A DNA stretch of 64,000 bases from Caulobacteraceae bacterium (GCA_947452365.1 CANGCO010000002.1:1-64000); one strand, 5' to 3'. Counted from the stretch's first letter, positions 52,039 to 61,498 are shown. A program made the numbers and translations. The notes: a model not told the origin generated them from the sequence alone.

Positions 52039-53007
52039 ACGCTCGGGCGCAACGCCCATCATGTCATTATCGTCATCAAACAGGGCAAAAGAGAAGGATC
52101 CCTCAGGTTCATGCGCTGCGCCCCCAGCCTTGACCCTGAATTTCGGTGTAACGACCGCCAGCACCCGGTCATTGCGCAGACCCTTAAGCACATAGCCTTC
52201 CGCCCTCATGCCCTTCTCCATTTCGCCCGATGGATCGCGCGCCAGGCCATAGCGATAGTCGGGCAGGGGGTCACGTGCGATAATGTCCTTCAGCTCTGCT
52301 TTAAACTTACGAAGCTCGCCTGACACCCCAACCTTTTCGGCAAGTCGCGGCAGGCTGATCGACCAGCTGGCCTGATCGCCGCAATGTTTTCGTGCGAGCT
52401 CATAGAGCCTGCGCTCAATGCCGCCGGTGAGTTGGAAATAGTCGCGATTGACAGTCAGAACCCGCCTTTCCTTGGTGATGGCGCGAAAGGTCCAGTCATT
52501 GAGTGTGACTTCAACCGCCTTCATTCGCCGCCGTCCGCCCGGGCGCTCGATCTCAACCACCCGAAAATTGTCGATCCAGCCAAAGCCGCGCCGCTCACGT
52601 ACTTCTGCTGCTGAAATCGAGGTCTTGACCGTGGTCCCGCGTAGTCGTTCAAGCGCATCCAAAAAGGCGTCATAGGCCTTGGCACCGACCTGCCCAGGCT
52701 TTGCCCTCTGGGTCACGATCAAAAAATCATGGGCGGGGAAACGCACGGTCCGGCTTACGGGCTCGCCGCGCTCCATACGCTCATTGATCAAGGAGGTCAG
52801 ATAGATCAGGACGTCACGGTCCCAGACGGTTGCCACGCCCTTATGACTGGGGGCAACCTCGATCGTGACCCGATCATCACTATAGACAATCGGCTCCATC
52901 CTCGGCCGTTTGGCCAGAGAGAAGAAGGGAAATTCCAAGAGGGCGCGATCTTCTTTGATCGGCGCATCCACCAAGGCATCCAAAAAGAAATCTACCTGCC
53001 CCTTCAC
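52036..53007 (-). CDS. repA: Plasmid-type replication initiator RepA
   Basis: A 323-aa replication initiator of the RPA/RepA family (PF10134 type) common on alphaproteobacterial plasmids. Conserved segments are LLEFPFFSLAKRPRMEPIVY near the N-terminus, VWDRDVLIYLTSLI, then FRAITKERRVLTVNRDYFQLTGGIERRLYELARKHCG, and SISLPRLAEKVG, a winged-helix-type region. It should bind the iterons in front of its 3' end and open the origin. GTG 53007 is preferred since AAGG precedes it. The frame runs on to GTG 53061, but those codons coincide with a palindrome and look non-coding. The neighbours parA, iterons and xdhC mark it as part of a replicon module. Confidence 0.9.
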   Translation of the reverse strand: MKGQVDFFLDALVDAPIKEDRALLEFPFFSLAKRPRMEPIVYSDDRVTIEVAPSHKGVATVWDRDVLIYLTSLINERMERGEPVSRTVRFPAHDFLIVTQRAKPGQVGAKAYDAFLDALERLRGTTVKTSISAAEVRERRGFGWIDNFRVVEIERPGGRRRMKAVEVTLNDWTFRAITKERRVLTVNRDYFQLTGGIERRLYELARKHCGDQASWSISLPRLAEKVGVSGELRKFKAELKDIIARDPLPDYRYGLARDPSGEMEKGMRAEGYVLKGLRNDRVLAVVTPKFRVKAGGAAHEPEGSFSFALFDDDNDMMGVAPER

Positions 53008-53040
53008 AGGCTCCCTTTCGCGAATCGCTGTGCAACCGTC

Positions 53041-53058
53041 TGCAATACCCCTATTGCA
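53041..53058 (-). promoter_or_regulatory. Inverted iteron-like palindrome upstream of repA, possible autoregulatory operator
   Basis: TGCAATACCCCTATTGCA is a 7-bp perfect inverted repeat around CCCC. It contains the iteron core AATACCCCTA seen in cluster B. It lies 34 bases upstream of the preferred repA start. Iteron plasmids commonly place two opposed half-iterons in the rep promoter so that RepA dimers shut off their own gene. That is the likely role here, but it depends on the start site. Confidence 0.62.
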
Positions 53059-53182
53059 CACGGATTCTTGGTCAGAGTCTCGCCCTGAATTATTCTGCCA
53101 CCGAGCCCTTGAAAAACCGGCCCTATAAAGGTCATGTCTTAAAAACTAAACCGTCGTAAACCGATTCCGCCTCTAAGGCCCA

Positions 53183-54175
53183 ATGACCGAAATAATTGCC
53201 GGCCCAGCCACAGAGATCGTTTTGCCGGACTGGCCGGAATTTGGCCTGATTAATGATGTGCGCCCGCCGTTGTTTGCTGCAATTGGTCGCGGCGAGCCTG
53301 TGGCCCTAGCCACCCTGTTTCGCCTTAAGGGCGGCGGCCCACGGCCGGTTGGCACCCAGATGGCTTTTACCGCCAAGGCGGCACATGGTTTTTTGTCGGG
53401 TGGCTGTATTGAGGCCGATGTAACCTTGCATGCGGCGCAGGTCTTGGCAAACGGCGCACCCCAGAGGCTTGTCTATGGCCCATCAGGACCCTGGCCCGAT
53501 ATCCGCCTATTATGCGGGGCTGAGATTGAGATCTTGGTCGAGCAGATCTTGCCAGGTGATCTTGCGGTCAGGCAACTCATGGCGTTTAGCCTAGCCCGCA
53601 CACCCGCACATTGGGTCAGCAATGGTACGGCCCGCCATTGTCTTCCGGTCCAACATATTGAGCAGACCTTATGGCAAGAGGCGCCATTTGAGATCAGCCG
53701 CGCCTATTTGCCCGAGCCCCGCCTTATCATTGTCGGCTCTGATCCGGCGGCCCTGGCCATGGCTAGGCTTGGTGTGCAAAGTGGGTTTCAGACCTGGCTA
53801 AACCGGCCCAAAGGCCCCCAAGCCCCGCCGGCCATTGAGGGCTTGCATTATATCCGCTCCGATCCGCAAGCGGCGCTTGATGAGATTGGTCTGGACGCAT
53901 GGACCTCGGTGGCAGTCGCCAGCCACGATATGGAAATCGATCACGCCGCGCTTGTGACGGCGCTTGGCTCGAATGTCGGCTATGTTGGCCTATTGGGGGC
54001 CAGGCGGCGGCTGGCCGAGCGGATAGAGGCGCTCAAGGCCGCTGGCCTTGCGCCAGAACGCATTGCGCGCCTGCATGCGCCGATTGGTTTGGACCTTGGC
54101 GGCAAGGCGCCTTGGGAGGTCGCAATCAGCGTGCTTGGCCAGATTGTGCAAATCCGCCAGCAGGGTAATTTTTAG
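53183..54175 (+). CDS. xdhC: XdhC-family molybdenum cofactor chaperone
   Basis: A 330-aa XdhC/CoxI-family protein. The N-terminal part has RGEPVALATLFRLKGGGPRPVGTQMAF and GFLSGGCIEADV (about residues 74-85), containing the conserved Cys. The C-terminal Rossmann-like domain starts PRLIIVGSDPAALAMARLG and ends LHAPIGLDLGGKAPWEVAISVL, the family hallmark. XdhC binds and sulfurates molybdenum cofactor and delivers it to hydroxylases of the xanthine dehydrogenase type. It borders the moa/moe genes and the IorAB-like enzyme, so that enzyme is its likely client. Its last 4 bases overlap the end of moeA. It is divergent from repA across 175 bases. Confidence 0.85.
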   Translation: MTEIIAGPATEIVLPDWPEFGLINDVRPPLFAAIGRGEPVALATLFRLKGGGPRPVGTQMAFTAKAAHGFLSGGCIEADVTLHAAQVLANGAPQRLVYGPSGPWPDIRLLCGAEIEILVEQILPGDLAVRQLMAFSLARTPAHWVSNGTARHCLPVQHIEQTLWQEAPFEISRAYLPEPRLIIVGSDPAALAMARLGVQSGFQTWLNRPKGPQAPPAIEGLHYIRSDPQAALDEIGLDAWTSVAVASHDMEIDHAALVTALGSNVGYVGLLGARRRLAERIEALKAAGLAPERIARLHAPIGLDLGGKAPWEVAISVLGQIVQIRQQGNF

Positions 54176-55386
54176 AGCCGGTCTAGGCGCACAATCTCGA
54201 CGATTGCGCCTTGTTCAAGACCCTGGCCATTGGCTTCTTGCCGTATTAGGGCCCTTGCCTTGGCAAACACAGTGACCAGCGACGAGTCCTGATCGCCAAA
54301 TGGTCGGACCCAGACCTGACCTTGGCGGACCTCCAAATCCGCTCGGCTCCAGTGCTCGCGGGGGCCGCCCGATGTGCCCAGCGCGGGCAGGGGAGTGGCT
54401 AAAAAGGCGGTCTCAAGCTCTGGCCCCGGCTTCTGGCCCAGCATCGTCCGGATCAAGGGCTGCAAGAAGAGTTGTGCGCATACCAAGGCTGATGCGGGAT
54501 TGCCCGGAAGGCCCAGTACGCGTCGACCATCTTGCAGTGTGCCAAACCAGGTCGGCTTGCCCGGCCGGATGGCAATGCTCTGAACCCTCAATTCTAGGCC
54601 AAGTGTGGCCATGGCAGGCTTGACCAGATCATGATCCCCAACCGAGGCCCCGCCAAGTGTCAAGATCAGGTCCACATCCAGATCGCGTACGGCGCTCGCG
54701 ATGTCTTCAATTCTGTCTGCAGCGCAGTGAAGCCGCAGAGCCTTTGCGCCCCAGGTCTCAATAAGCGCGCAAATCGCTGTACTGCCCGAATTATAGATTT
54801 GGTTTGGCCCTGGCGCCTGACCGGGCTCAACCAATTCATCACCGGTCGACAAGACCGCCACCCTTGGCCGCTGGATCACATCAAGGACGGCGGCGCCTGC
54901 GCTGGCGGCCAAGGACAGCCGCCAAGCATCGAGCCGCTCGCCTGGCTCCAGCAAGACTGTGCCCTGCAGAAAATCGCCCCCTTGCGGGCGAATGTGACTA
55001 GAGCTTCCTGTATCGGCGCTGATAAAGGCAAACCTGCCTTCGCGGCGCACATGTTCCTGCACCACAACCCGGTCGCAGTCCTTGGGCAGGGGCGCGCCGG
55101 TAAAGATGCGTACGCATTGCCCCGTCGCCACCGGCCCCTCAAATCCGCCGCCGGCGGCGCTTTCACCAATAACTAAAAGTCCTGACGAGCTTTGAACGAG
55201 GTCGCTGCGCCGGACCGCATAGCCATCCATGGCCGAGGCAAAAAACGGCGGCTGATCGCGCTTTGCAATCACGCTCTCGGCTAGGACCCGGCCATGCGCG
55301 GCGGCTAGGTCTACGGTTTCGGGCCTAAGCTTGATGGCTGCTTCAAGGATCAGGCGGCGCGCCTCATGGACAGCAAGGTTCTTCAT
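54172..55386 (-). CDS. moeA: Molybdopterin molybdenumtransferase MoeA
   Basis: A 404-aa MoeA. Domain order is visible: the N-terminal [21 protein letters not shown], then [12 protein letters not shown] (residues 47-58), the GEPH-like domain with [27 protein letters not shown], and [19 protein letters not shown]. It inserts molybdate into adenylated molybdopterin to complete the cofactor. Its start overlaps the moaC stop by 4 nt and its end overlaps the end of convergent xdhC. It is the last of the six genes moaA-D-E-B-C-moeA read leftward. Confidence 0.92.
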   Translation of the reverse strand: MKNLAVHEARRLILEAAIKLRPETVDLAAAHGRVLAESVIAKRDQPPFFASAMDGYAVRRSDLVQSSSGLLVIGESAAGGGFEGPVATGQCVRIFTGAPLPKDCDRVVVQEHVRREGRFAFISADTGSSSHIRPQGGDFLQGTVLLEPGERLDAWRLSLAASAGAAVLDVIQRPRVAVLSTGDELVEPGQAPGPNQIYNSGSTAICALIETWGAKALRLHCAADRIEDIASAVRDLDVDLILTLGGASVGDHDLVKPAMATLGLELRVQSIAIRPGKPTWFGTLQDGRRVLGLPGNPASALVCAQLFLQPLIRTMLGQKPGPELETAFLATPLPALGTSGGPREHWSRADLEVRQGQVWVRPFGDQDSSLVTVFAKARALIRQEANGQGLEQGAIVEIVRLDRL

Positions 55387-55889
55387 TGATCCTGGCCGCT
55401 GCGGGGACGCTGAAAATCACCAGATGCCCCACCGGTCTTGCTGACCAGGCATATGCCCTCAATTGTCATGGTCTTATCGGCGGCTTTTAGCATGTCATAG
55501 AGGGTCAGGCAGGCAATGCTGACGGCGGTCAAGGCCTCCATCTCAACGCCTGTTGGCCCCGTGGTGCGCACCTTGGCCGTGACTTTTAGGCCAATGCCCA
55601 CAGCTTCAGTGACCTCAACACCGACCTTGGACAAGGCCAAAGGATGGCAAAGCGGGATCAGGTCCGAGGTCTTTTTTGCCCCCATGACCCCGGCAAGCTC
55701 GGCAACGGCCATGACCTCGCCCTTACGGCCCGCACCGGTTAGGGCCAGAACCAGGGTCGCCGGTGCCATTCGGATCAGGCCCTCGGCCGCGGCCTCGCGG
55801 GCGGTGTCTGGCTTGTGCGAGACATCCACCATGCGGGCGCGGCCCGTGGCATCTATATGGCTAAGGCTAGGCGTGTCTTTGGCCGTCAT
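55383..55889 (-). CDS. moaC: Cyclic pyranopterin monophosphate synthase MoaC
   Basis: A 168-aa MoaC of usual length. It begins [18 protein letters not shown] (typical), carries [18 protein letters not shown] with the catalytic His region and [21 protein letters not shown], and ends near the family's usual GGKSG-like turn ([10 protein letters not shown]). With MoaA it converts GTP to cyclic pyranopterin monophosphate, the first step of molybdenum cofactor synthesis. It lies 3 nt downstream of the MoaB gene on the same strand and is coupled to moeA. Confidence 0.93.
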   Translation of the reverse strand: MTAKDTPSLSHIDATGRARMVDVSHKPDTAREAAAEGLIRMAPATLVLALTGAGRKGEVMAVAELAGVMGAKKTSDLIPLCHPLALSKVGVEVTEAVGIGLKVTAKVRTTGPTGVEMEALTAVSIACLTLYDMLKAADKTMTIEGICLVSKTGGASGDFQRPRSGQDQ

Positions 55890-55892
55890 GAC

Positions 55893-56447
55893 TTAGACCT
55901 CGTTCAGGCGCGGCATGAGCTCGACCAGATTGCAAGGCTTGTGACGGCTATTGAGCTGGGCACTGATCACCTTGTCCCAGCCGTCCTTGACGGCGCCATT
56001 CGAGCCCGGCAGGCAAAACACAAACACCCCGCCTATAATCCCGGCCAAGGCCCGGCTTTGCAGCGTCGATAAGCCCACCGTCTGGGTGCTGACCATGTGA
56101 AACACGACCGAAAACCCTTCAATGCGCTTGTCAAAAAGCGGCTCAACCGCTTCAGGTGTCACATCGCGGCCGGTCAGGCCTGTGCCGCCTGTGGTAATAA
56201 TGGCGTCGATCTGACCCGAACCCACCCAGGCGAGGACCTGAGCGCGAATGGCAGTGCGATCATCACGAACCATGGCGCGGCCCGCTAGCACGTGCCCGGC
56301 CTCGCTAACCCGGCTAGCCAAGAGATCGCCTGAGGTATCGCTTTCCTCATCACGGGTATCGGATACGGTCAAGACTGCGACCCGCACCGCGATATGCGGC
56401 AAGGTCTCGTCAATACGGCCGCCAAAGCCGGGGGGCAGGGTGCTCAT
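55893..56447 (-). CDS. moaB: Molybdopterin-adenylating protein of MoaB/Mog family
   Basis: A 184-aa MoaB/MogA-type protein. The pattern VLTVSDTRDEESDTSGDLLA (about residues 24-43) is the start of the MoCF fold, and IITTGGTGLTGRDVTPEAVEPLFD is the diagnostic glycine loop plus substrate-binding segment. FCLPGSNGAVKDGWDKVIS follows. MoaB-like proteins adenylate molybdopterin, serving where a MogA is lacking, as would be the case here. It lies 10 nt after moaE in the same transcript. Distinction from MogA is uncertain, but length and the GTG loop favour the MoaB type. Confidence 0.88.
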   Translation of the reverse strand: MSTLPPGFGGRIDETLPHIAVRVAVLTVSDTRDEESDTSGDLLASRVSEAGHVLAGRAMVRDDRTAIRAQVLAWVGSGQIDAIITTGGTGLTGRDVTPEAVEPLFDKRIEGFSVVFHMVSTQTVGLSTLQSRALAGIIGGVFVFCLPGSNGAVKDGWDKVISAQLNSRHKPCNLVELMPRLNEV

Positions 56448-56457
56448 TTTTAGATCC

Positions 56458-56922
56458 TTATTTGTTCGCGCCGCCTGGGCTGACCTTCCAGCGGTCCAGA
56501 TCTTGATAGTCTATGCTGCGTGGCTCGATCCAGTGTGTACCGCCAGGGCCATGTTGCTTTTTCCAAAACGGGGCCTGGCTTTTCAGGTGATCCATTAGGA
56601 AGTCGGCACCCTCAAACGCCTGACGCCGATGCCGGGCTGCGCAGGCAACAAAGACGATGGCTTGGCTGGGCGCAATCAAGCCGGTCCGGTGTACAATGAG
56701 TGCATCTAGCAAAGAAAAGCGCTGCCCTGCGGTTAAGACCAGTTCCTCGATCCAGATTTCTGTAAAACCAGGATAGGCTTCAAGCTCTAGGCCCGTGACC
56801 TGGCCATCTTCGTGGCGGGCGAGCCCTGTAAAACTAACCACCCCCCCAATATCGGTCCGGCCCAGGCAAAACTGGTTTAGCAGGGCGCCGATATCGAGGT
56901 CTTCGGTTTGGAGCCTAATCAT
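56458..56922 (-). CDS. moaE: Molybdopterin synthase catalytic subunit MoaE
   Basis: A 154-aa MoaE. Conserved parts are DIGGVVSFTGLARHEDG (about residues 25-41), ALIVHRTGLIAPSQAIVFVACAARHRRQAFEG with the conserved His-Arg pair, and PFWKKQHGPGGTHWIEP, which carries the catalytic Lys-Lys. It works with MoaD, encoded just upstream and overlapping by 4 nt, to put the dithiolene sulfurs on precursor Z. Confidence 0.92.
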   Translation of the reverse strand: MIRLQTEDLDIGALLNQFCLGRTDIGGVVSFTGLARHEDGQVTGLELEAYPGFTEIWIEELVLTAGQRFSLLDALIVHRTGLIAPSQAIVFVACAARHRRQAFEGADFLMDHLKSQAPFWKKQHGPGGTHWIEPRSIDYQDLDRWKVSPGGANK

Positions 56923-57152
56923 CCGCCGCTCATGGGGGGTAAAAACGCCACTTCGGACCGCGGGCCAAGTAAGGCATGGCCGCGCACAATCGCCTTATCG
57001 ACCGCGACCTGAACACCGGGCCCGTTGACAGCCAGAGCAAGCTCAGGATCCAGTTGCGCCATCAAGCTGGCCAAATCCGCGACCCCGTCAAAATCGCGCT
57101 CGCGCCATCCGGCAAGATCACGCAGGGGCCCAAACAGCAAGACCTTGGCCAT
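56919..57152 (-). CDS. moaD: Molybdopterin synthase sulfur-carrier subunit MoaD
   Basis: A 77-aa ubiquitin-like protein starting MAKVLLFGPLRDLAG and ending EVAFLPPMSGG. The C-terminal Gly-Gly is the thiocarboxylate-bearing tail needed for sulfur transfer, and FLPPMSGG is the family signature. ATG 57152 is used because it begins the fold; an upstream frame start at 57224 overlaps moaA and adds a meaningless tail. It lies 4 nt downstream of moaA and overlaps moaE by 4 nt. A MoeB-type activating enzyme is not seen nearby and must be encoded elsewhere. Confidence 0.92.
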   Translation of the reverse strand: MAKVLLFGPLRDLAGWRERDFDGVADLASLMAQLDPELALAVNGPGVQVAVDKAIVRGHALLGPRSEVAFLPPMSGG

Positions 57153-57156
57153 GATA

Positions 57157-58197
57157 CTAGCCCCCCGTCCGTGACATGTGCCGCTGTAAGGTTGGTGCCA
57201 AGCCCTCACGAATCTGAAAATCATGGCGCTTGGGCTTTAACCCAATCGCGCCCTGAATTGCTGAGTCAAGCCCGTCGACCCCTAATGGCCCGCGCAAGAC
57301 GGCGCGCAAATCGGTCTCGTCCTCATGCCCAAGACAGGTATGCAAGGTGCCCGTACAGGTCAGGCGCACGCGATTGCAGGCCTCGCAAAATGTATGCGAC
57401 ATGGGTGTAATTAGGCCGAGTCGGCCGCCGGTTTCCGCGACCCGCACATAACGCGCAGGCCCCCCGGTCTGAAGCGGGATATCGCTTAAGGTCCAGAATG
57501 AGGCCAAATGGTCGCGCACTGTCGCCAGCGATAAAAACTGTGTCGTGCGGTCTTGGCCAGTATCACCAAGCGGCATGGTCTCGATTAAGGTCAGGTCAAA
57601 CCCACGCCCATGTGCCCAGCCAATGAGGTCTGGGATTTCGTCCTGATTGGTGCCAAGCAAGGCAACCGTATTGATCTTGATCGCTAGGCCGGCGGCTTGA
57701 GCGGCATCGAGCCCCTTAAGCACCTGGCCTATCTGGCCGCCGCGGGTCAGGCTGGAAAATAGGTCGGGTTTGAGCGTATCGAGCGAGACATTAATCCGCT
57801 TGATGCCAAACTTGGCAAGGTCTTCAGCATAGGTGGCCAATTGGGTGCCATTGGTGGTCAAGGTCAGCTCATCCAGGCCCCCGCTGGCAAGATGGCGCGA
57901 TAGGTTCTCGATCAGGCCCATAATGCCTTTGCGAACCAAGGGCTCACCGCCGGTTAAGCGGATTTTGCGCACGCCCATGGCGATAAACTTGCTGGTCATG
58001 ATATCGAGTTCTTCTAAGCTCAAGACCTCAGCCTTGGGCAGGAAGACCATATGCTCGGCCATGCAATAGACACACCTTAAATCACAACGGTCCGTCACCG
58101 AGACCCGCAAATAGCGCACTGCGCGGCCAAACCCGTCGATCAGATCGGGACGGGATTGATTGGCGGTGGCATAGGCAGCGGAGTCAAACGGAGGCAT
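57157..58197 (-). CDS. moaA: GTP 3',8-cyclase MoaA
   Basis: A 346-aa radical SAM enzyme. Cys38, Cys42 and Cys45 form the CDLRCVYC motif for the first [4Fe-4S] cluster. The C-terminal cysteines ([18 protein letters not shown]) bind the second cluster and [19 protein letters not shown] follows the expected radical SAM glycine-rich strand, and the protein ends in Gly-Gly, as MoaA should. It makes the first pterin intermediate from GTP. It is the first gene of the leftward moa operon and stands 29 nt away from the divergent cytidylyltransferase gene, so promoters must lie partly inside the coding regions. Confidence 0.95.
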   Translation of the reverse strand: MPPFDSAAYATANQSRPDLIDGFGRAVRYLRVSVTDRCDLRCVYCMAEHMVFLPKAEVLSLEELDIMTSKFIAMGVRKIRLTGGEPLVRKGIMGLIENLSRHLASGGLDELTLTTNGTQLATYAEDLAKFGIKRINVSLDTLKPDLFSSLTRGGQIGQVLKGLDAAQAAGLAIKINTVALLGTNQDEIPDLIGWAHGRGFDLTLIETMPLGDTGQDRTTQFLSLATVRDHLASFWTLSDIPLQTGGPARYVRVAETGGRLGLITPMSHTFCEACNRVRLTCTGTLHTCLGHEDETDLRAVLRGPLGVDGLDSAIQGAIGLKPKRHDFQIREGLAPTLQRHMSRTGG

Positions 58198-58226
58198 GAT
58201 GGGTCCGGCTAAAGGAGCGTTTAGAC

Positions 58227-58808
58227 ATGACGACAGACCCCATATGGAGCGCCATCATCTTGGCAGCGGGTCAGTGTAGCCGTTTTGGCGGCGGCAAGCT
58301 ACGGGCGGTTTACAAGGAAAAACCTGTTCTGGACTGGGTTTTGGGCGCGGCCTTGGCCTGCCCGGTTGCCGAGATCGTGGTGGTGTGCGGGGGCGATCCA
58401 GTGATTGCCAACACTCTGCCTATCGATGGTCGGATCAAGGGCGTCTGGGCCAAGGATCATGCCCTCGGCATGGGGGCATCTTTAAGCGAGGGGCTGGGCG
58501 CCCTAGATCCAAAAAGTCGGGGCGCCTTGGTGTTTTTGGGCGACATGCCGCGCGTGCCAGCACATCTGGTCAGGGATCTGATTGCTGCGATAGGGCAGGG
58601 GGCCTTGGCCGCGGCCCCAGAATTCGCCGGTCGTCGGGGCCATCCGGTACTGATTTCATCTGCGCTATTTGACCAGATCGACGCGCTTAGGGGCGATCAA
58701 GGAGCCGGCCAGATCCTAGACCAACTCGGCGAAAAGCTTGTCCTGATCAAGGCCCCGGACGATGGATGCCTGTTCGACATCGATCGGCCGGGGGATCTGA
58801 TGGCCTAG
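58227..58808 (+). CDS. mocA: Molybdenum cofactor cytidylyltransferase (MocA-like)
   Basis: A 193-aa nucleotidyltransferase. The substrate loop is [17 protein letters not shown] (about residues 11-27), and [10 protein letters not shown] follows near residue 108, with FDIDRPGDL at the end. This layout fits MocA/MobA-like transferases, with the Gly-Gly-Gly-Lys loop and Asp-Met-Pro typical of MocA, which adds CMP to make the MCD cofactor used by xanthine-oxidase-family enzymes. The adjacent IorAB genes need exactly that form. A MobA role (GMP transfer) is less likely. An AAAGGAG site stands before the ATG, and the last four bases overlap the end of the iorB gene. Confidence 0.83.
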   Translation: MTTDPIWSAIILAAGQCSRFGGGKLRAVYKEKPVLDWVLGAALACPVAEIVVVCGGDPVIANTLPIDGRIKGVWAKDHALGMGASLSEGLGALDPKSRGALVFLGDMPRVPAHLVRDLIAAIGQGALAAAPEFAGRRGHPVLISSALFDQIDALRGDQGAGQILDQLGEKLVLIKAPDDGCLFDIDRPGDLMA

Positions 58809-60970
58809 GCCTTTACGAAAGGCAGGCTTGTTGTCGGTTTGCCGGTTAAGGCCAACAGGGCATTGGCAACCGCGGGCGCGATCGGTGGCGTGCCGGGCTC
58901 GCCTATGCCGCTGGGATTGGCGCCCGATGGCACAATATAGGTCTCAACGGTCGGGGCTTCATTTTGGCGCAGCACCCGATAGGTGTCAAAATTGTGCTGC
59001 TGGACCAAACCGTCCTTCAGGGTGATTTCGCCAAACAGGGCCGCTGATAGGCCATAGGTCACCGCACCCTCCATCTGGGCCGCGATCTGGTCGGGGGCAA
59101 TGGCGATGCCGCAGTCGACGGCGCAGACCACCCGGCCAACCCTTGGCACGCCATCGATTATGGAGACTTCGGCCACTTGAGCAACCACACTACCAAAGCT
59201 TTCATGGACCGCGATCCCGCGCGCTGTTCCGGCAGGCAGGGGCTTGCCCCAACCCGCCTTTTGCGTGGCCAGATCCATAACCGCCAAATGGCGCTTGGCA
59301 TCAGCCTTGGTATAGAGGGCGCGGCGATAGTCTACCGGATCCTTGCCCGCCTTAGCGGCCAATTGGTCGATCGTGTGTTCCATCACTAGGGCCGTATGCG
59401 TGCCGCCCACCGAGCGCCACCAAAGCACGGACACTGGCGACTCGGCCAAGATTACCTGGCCATCGACCACGGATGCGGCCTTCAGATAGGGTGAGCCGAG
59501 AACCCCTTCAACTGCGGCGGCCTCAAACTTGCCCTGGGGCATGGGACTGCCCTTCATGATGGATTGGGTGACCACAGTATGGCGCCAAGCTGCCGGATAG
59601 CCGTCGACCCCAACCTTGATCGCCAAATTATGGTGCACCATGGGCCGATAATGGCCACCCAGCATGTCATCTTCACGCGTCCAGACCAGCTTGACTGGGG
59701 TAAACCCGCCGATCTTTTTGGCAATCCGTGCGCATTCAACCACATAATCCCCATCGACGGTCGCTCGGCGGCCAAACGAGCCGCCCGTGGTCAGGGTCTC
59801 AATCTCGATGGCACCGGGCAGGACGCCAATGGCCTTGGCGACATTGACCTGATCCATGGTCGGGCCTTGACAGCCATAGGTCAGCTTGACCTTTTGACCA
59901 TCGACCTGAGCCACGCAGTTCATCGGCTCCATGGATGCATGCGCCAAATAGGGGAAGTCGAATGTGGCTGTGTGCAGCGGCCCGCCAAAAGCCGTGGTTG
60001 CATCGCCCCGGGCCTCAAAGGGCGTGCCGTCGCTGCGGGCTGAGGCAATCTTGGCATAGGATTGCGCAATTTCGGGGGTGCTACGCTTTTCAGCCTTGGA
60101 CTCGTCCCAGGTCACTTTTAGGGCATCTCGGCCCTGTTTGGCAGCCCAGGTATTTTCGGCAACGACCGCAACACCGGTGGCAATCTTGAAGATCTTGACC
60201 ACACCCTTGACCTTTTTGGCCTCGGTATCGTCATAACTTGCCACCTTGGCGCCGAAGCGCGGCGCATGGGCGACCATGGCGGTCAGCATGCCGGGCATAT
60301 GAATGTCTTGGGTATAGATGGCCGTTCCCGTGCTCTTGGCCAGACTGTCCTTGCGGCGGACTTTTTGCGTGCCGATCAGGGTAAAGGTCTTGGGATCCTT
60401 AAGTGTCGGCGCTGTTGGCGGCGCGACCTTGGCGGCGTCCTTGAGCAAATCCGCAAAGCTGGCGCTCTTGCCCGAAGCATGGCTAACCACACTGTCCTTG
60501 ACCGTGATTTCGGCGGCTGGAACGCGCCATTTGGAGCTTGCGGCCTGAACAAACATGGCCCGCGCGCTGGCACCCGCTTGGCGCAACTGCATCCAGCTAT
60601 TGGCAATGGCGGTTGAGCCGCCCGTGCCTTGCGCGCCAAACAACAGGTTTTGATAGACCTTGGTATTGGCGGGCGATTGCTCGACCAGAACCCTTGACCA
60701 GTCTGCATCCAGTTCTTCGGCAACAATGGCGGCAAGGCCGGCATGTGTGCCCTGGCCAAATTCAATATGCTTGGAAATTACGGTCACGGCGCCATCAGCG
60801 CCGATCTTGATAAAGGGACCAAAGGCCCCAAAATCGATCTTTTTTGCCCCCAGGTTCAGGATATCTGTGGGTGAGCAACCGACCAAGAGCGCGCCGCCGA
60901 CAAGGCTCGCGCCCACGACCAGATCGCGGCGGGTGGTCCCATTTTGGGAAAGGGTCACAGGCTTGTTCAT
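58805..60970 (-). CDS. iorB: Isoquinoline 1-oxidoreductase-like large (molybdenum) subunit
   Basis: A 721-aa molybdenum hydroxylase large subunit. It starts with a twin-arginine signal ([20 protein letters not shown]), with Arg-Arg followed by a hydrophobic region, so the enzyme is probably exported to the periplasm. Cofactor-contacting segments include [41 protein letters not shown] and [20 protein letters not shown]. The end [18 protein letters not shown] carries the Glu acting as general base in the family. The [2Fe-2S] partner follows upstream, with a 14-nt gap. Substrates of this class are N-heterocycles or aldehydes; the exact one is unknown. Confidence 0.88.
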   Translation of the reverse strand: MNKPVTLSQNGTTRRDLVVGASLVGGALLVGCSPTDILNLGAKKIDFGAFGPFIKIGADGAVTVISKHIEFGQGTHAGLAAIVAEELDADWSRVLVEQSPANTKVYQNLLFGAQGTGGSTAIANSWMQLRQAGASARAMFVQAASSKWRVPAAEITVKDSVVSHASGKSASFADLLKDAAKVAPPTAPTLKDPKTFTLIGTQKVRRKDSLAKSTGTAIYTQDIHMPGMLTAMVAHAPRFGAKVASYDDTEAKKVKGVVKIFKIATGVAVVAENTWAAKQGRDALKVTWDESKAEKRSTPEIAQSYAKIASARSDGTPFEARGDATTAFGGPLHTATFDFPYLAHASMEPMNCVAQVDGQKVKLTYGCQGPTMDQVNVAKAIGVLPGAIEIETLTTGGSFGRRATVDGDYVVECARIAKKIGGFTPVKLVWTREDDMLGGHYRPMVHHNLAIKVGVDGYPAAWRHTVVTQSIMKGSPMPQGKFEAAAVEGVLGSPYLKAASVVDGQVILAESPVSVLWWRSVGGTHTALVMEHTIDQLAAKAGKDPVDYRRALYTKADAKRHLAVMDLATQKAGWGKPLPAGTARGIAVHESFGSVVAQVAEVSIIDGVPRVGRVVCAVDCGIAIAPDQIAAQMEGAVTYGLSAALFGEITLKDGLVQQHNFDTYRVLRQNEAPTVETYIVPSGANPSGIGEPGTPPIAPAVANALLALTGKPTTSLPFVKA

Positions 60971-60984
60971 GATCTTGGCCTCGC

Positions 60985-61440
60985 TCAGGCAGACTTGGAC
61001 GCAGCAGCGTCCTTGATGGCGGCGCGAATGCGTTGATAGGCGCCGCAGCGGCAGATATTGCCGCTCATGGCCGCGTTAATATCAGCGTCTGTGGGATGGG
61101 GTTTTTCCGCGAGCAGGGCGGCGGCGGCCATGATCTGGCCCGACTGGCAATAGCCACATTGCGGCACATCATGCTTGACCCAAGCCGCTTGCAGTGGATG
61201 GTCACCATTAAGGCCTTCGATCGTGGTGATCTTGACCCCGGCCAAGGCCTCGATTGGGGTCGAGCAAGACCGGATCGGCTGGCCATCGGCATGAACGGTA
61301 CAGGCCCCGCATTGGGCAATACCGCAGCCAAACTTGGAGCCGGTCATTTTAAGTTCGTCACGCAGCACCCACAAAAGCGGTGTGTCTGGCGCGGCCTCAA
61401 CCTGAAGCGTCTTGCCGTTTACCTCGAGCGCGATGGACAT
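60985..61440 (-). CDS. iorA: Isoquinoline 1-oxidoreductase-like [2Fe-2S] subunit
   Basis: A 151-aa iron-sulfur subunit with two cluster domains. The first [2Fe-2S] motif is [21 protein letters not shown], starting at about residue 39. The second, alpha-helical domain has [10 protein letters not shown] and CRCGAYQRI. The order and spacing are those of the IorA/CoxS-type small subunits. It transfers electrons from the molybdenum subunit encoded just downstream. It starts at 61440, upstream of the large subunit in the leftward operon, and is divergent from the precorrin-2 dehydrogenase-like gene, with an 8-bp inverted repeat in between. Confidence 0.9.
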   Translation of the reverse strand: MSIALEVNGKTLQVEAAPDTPLLWVLRDELKMTGSKFGCGIAQCGACTVHADGQPIRSCSTPIEALAGVKITTIEGLNGDHPLQAAWVKHDVPQCGYCQSGQIMAAAALLAEKPHPTDADINAAMSGNICRCGAYQRIRAAIKDAAASKSA

Positions 61441-61498
61441 CGGCCTTGGCCTCCCTGTTGTGCTATCAAAATTGCAATGGACGCATTAAACCCATTAT

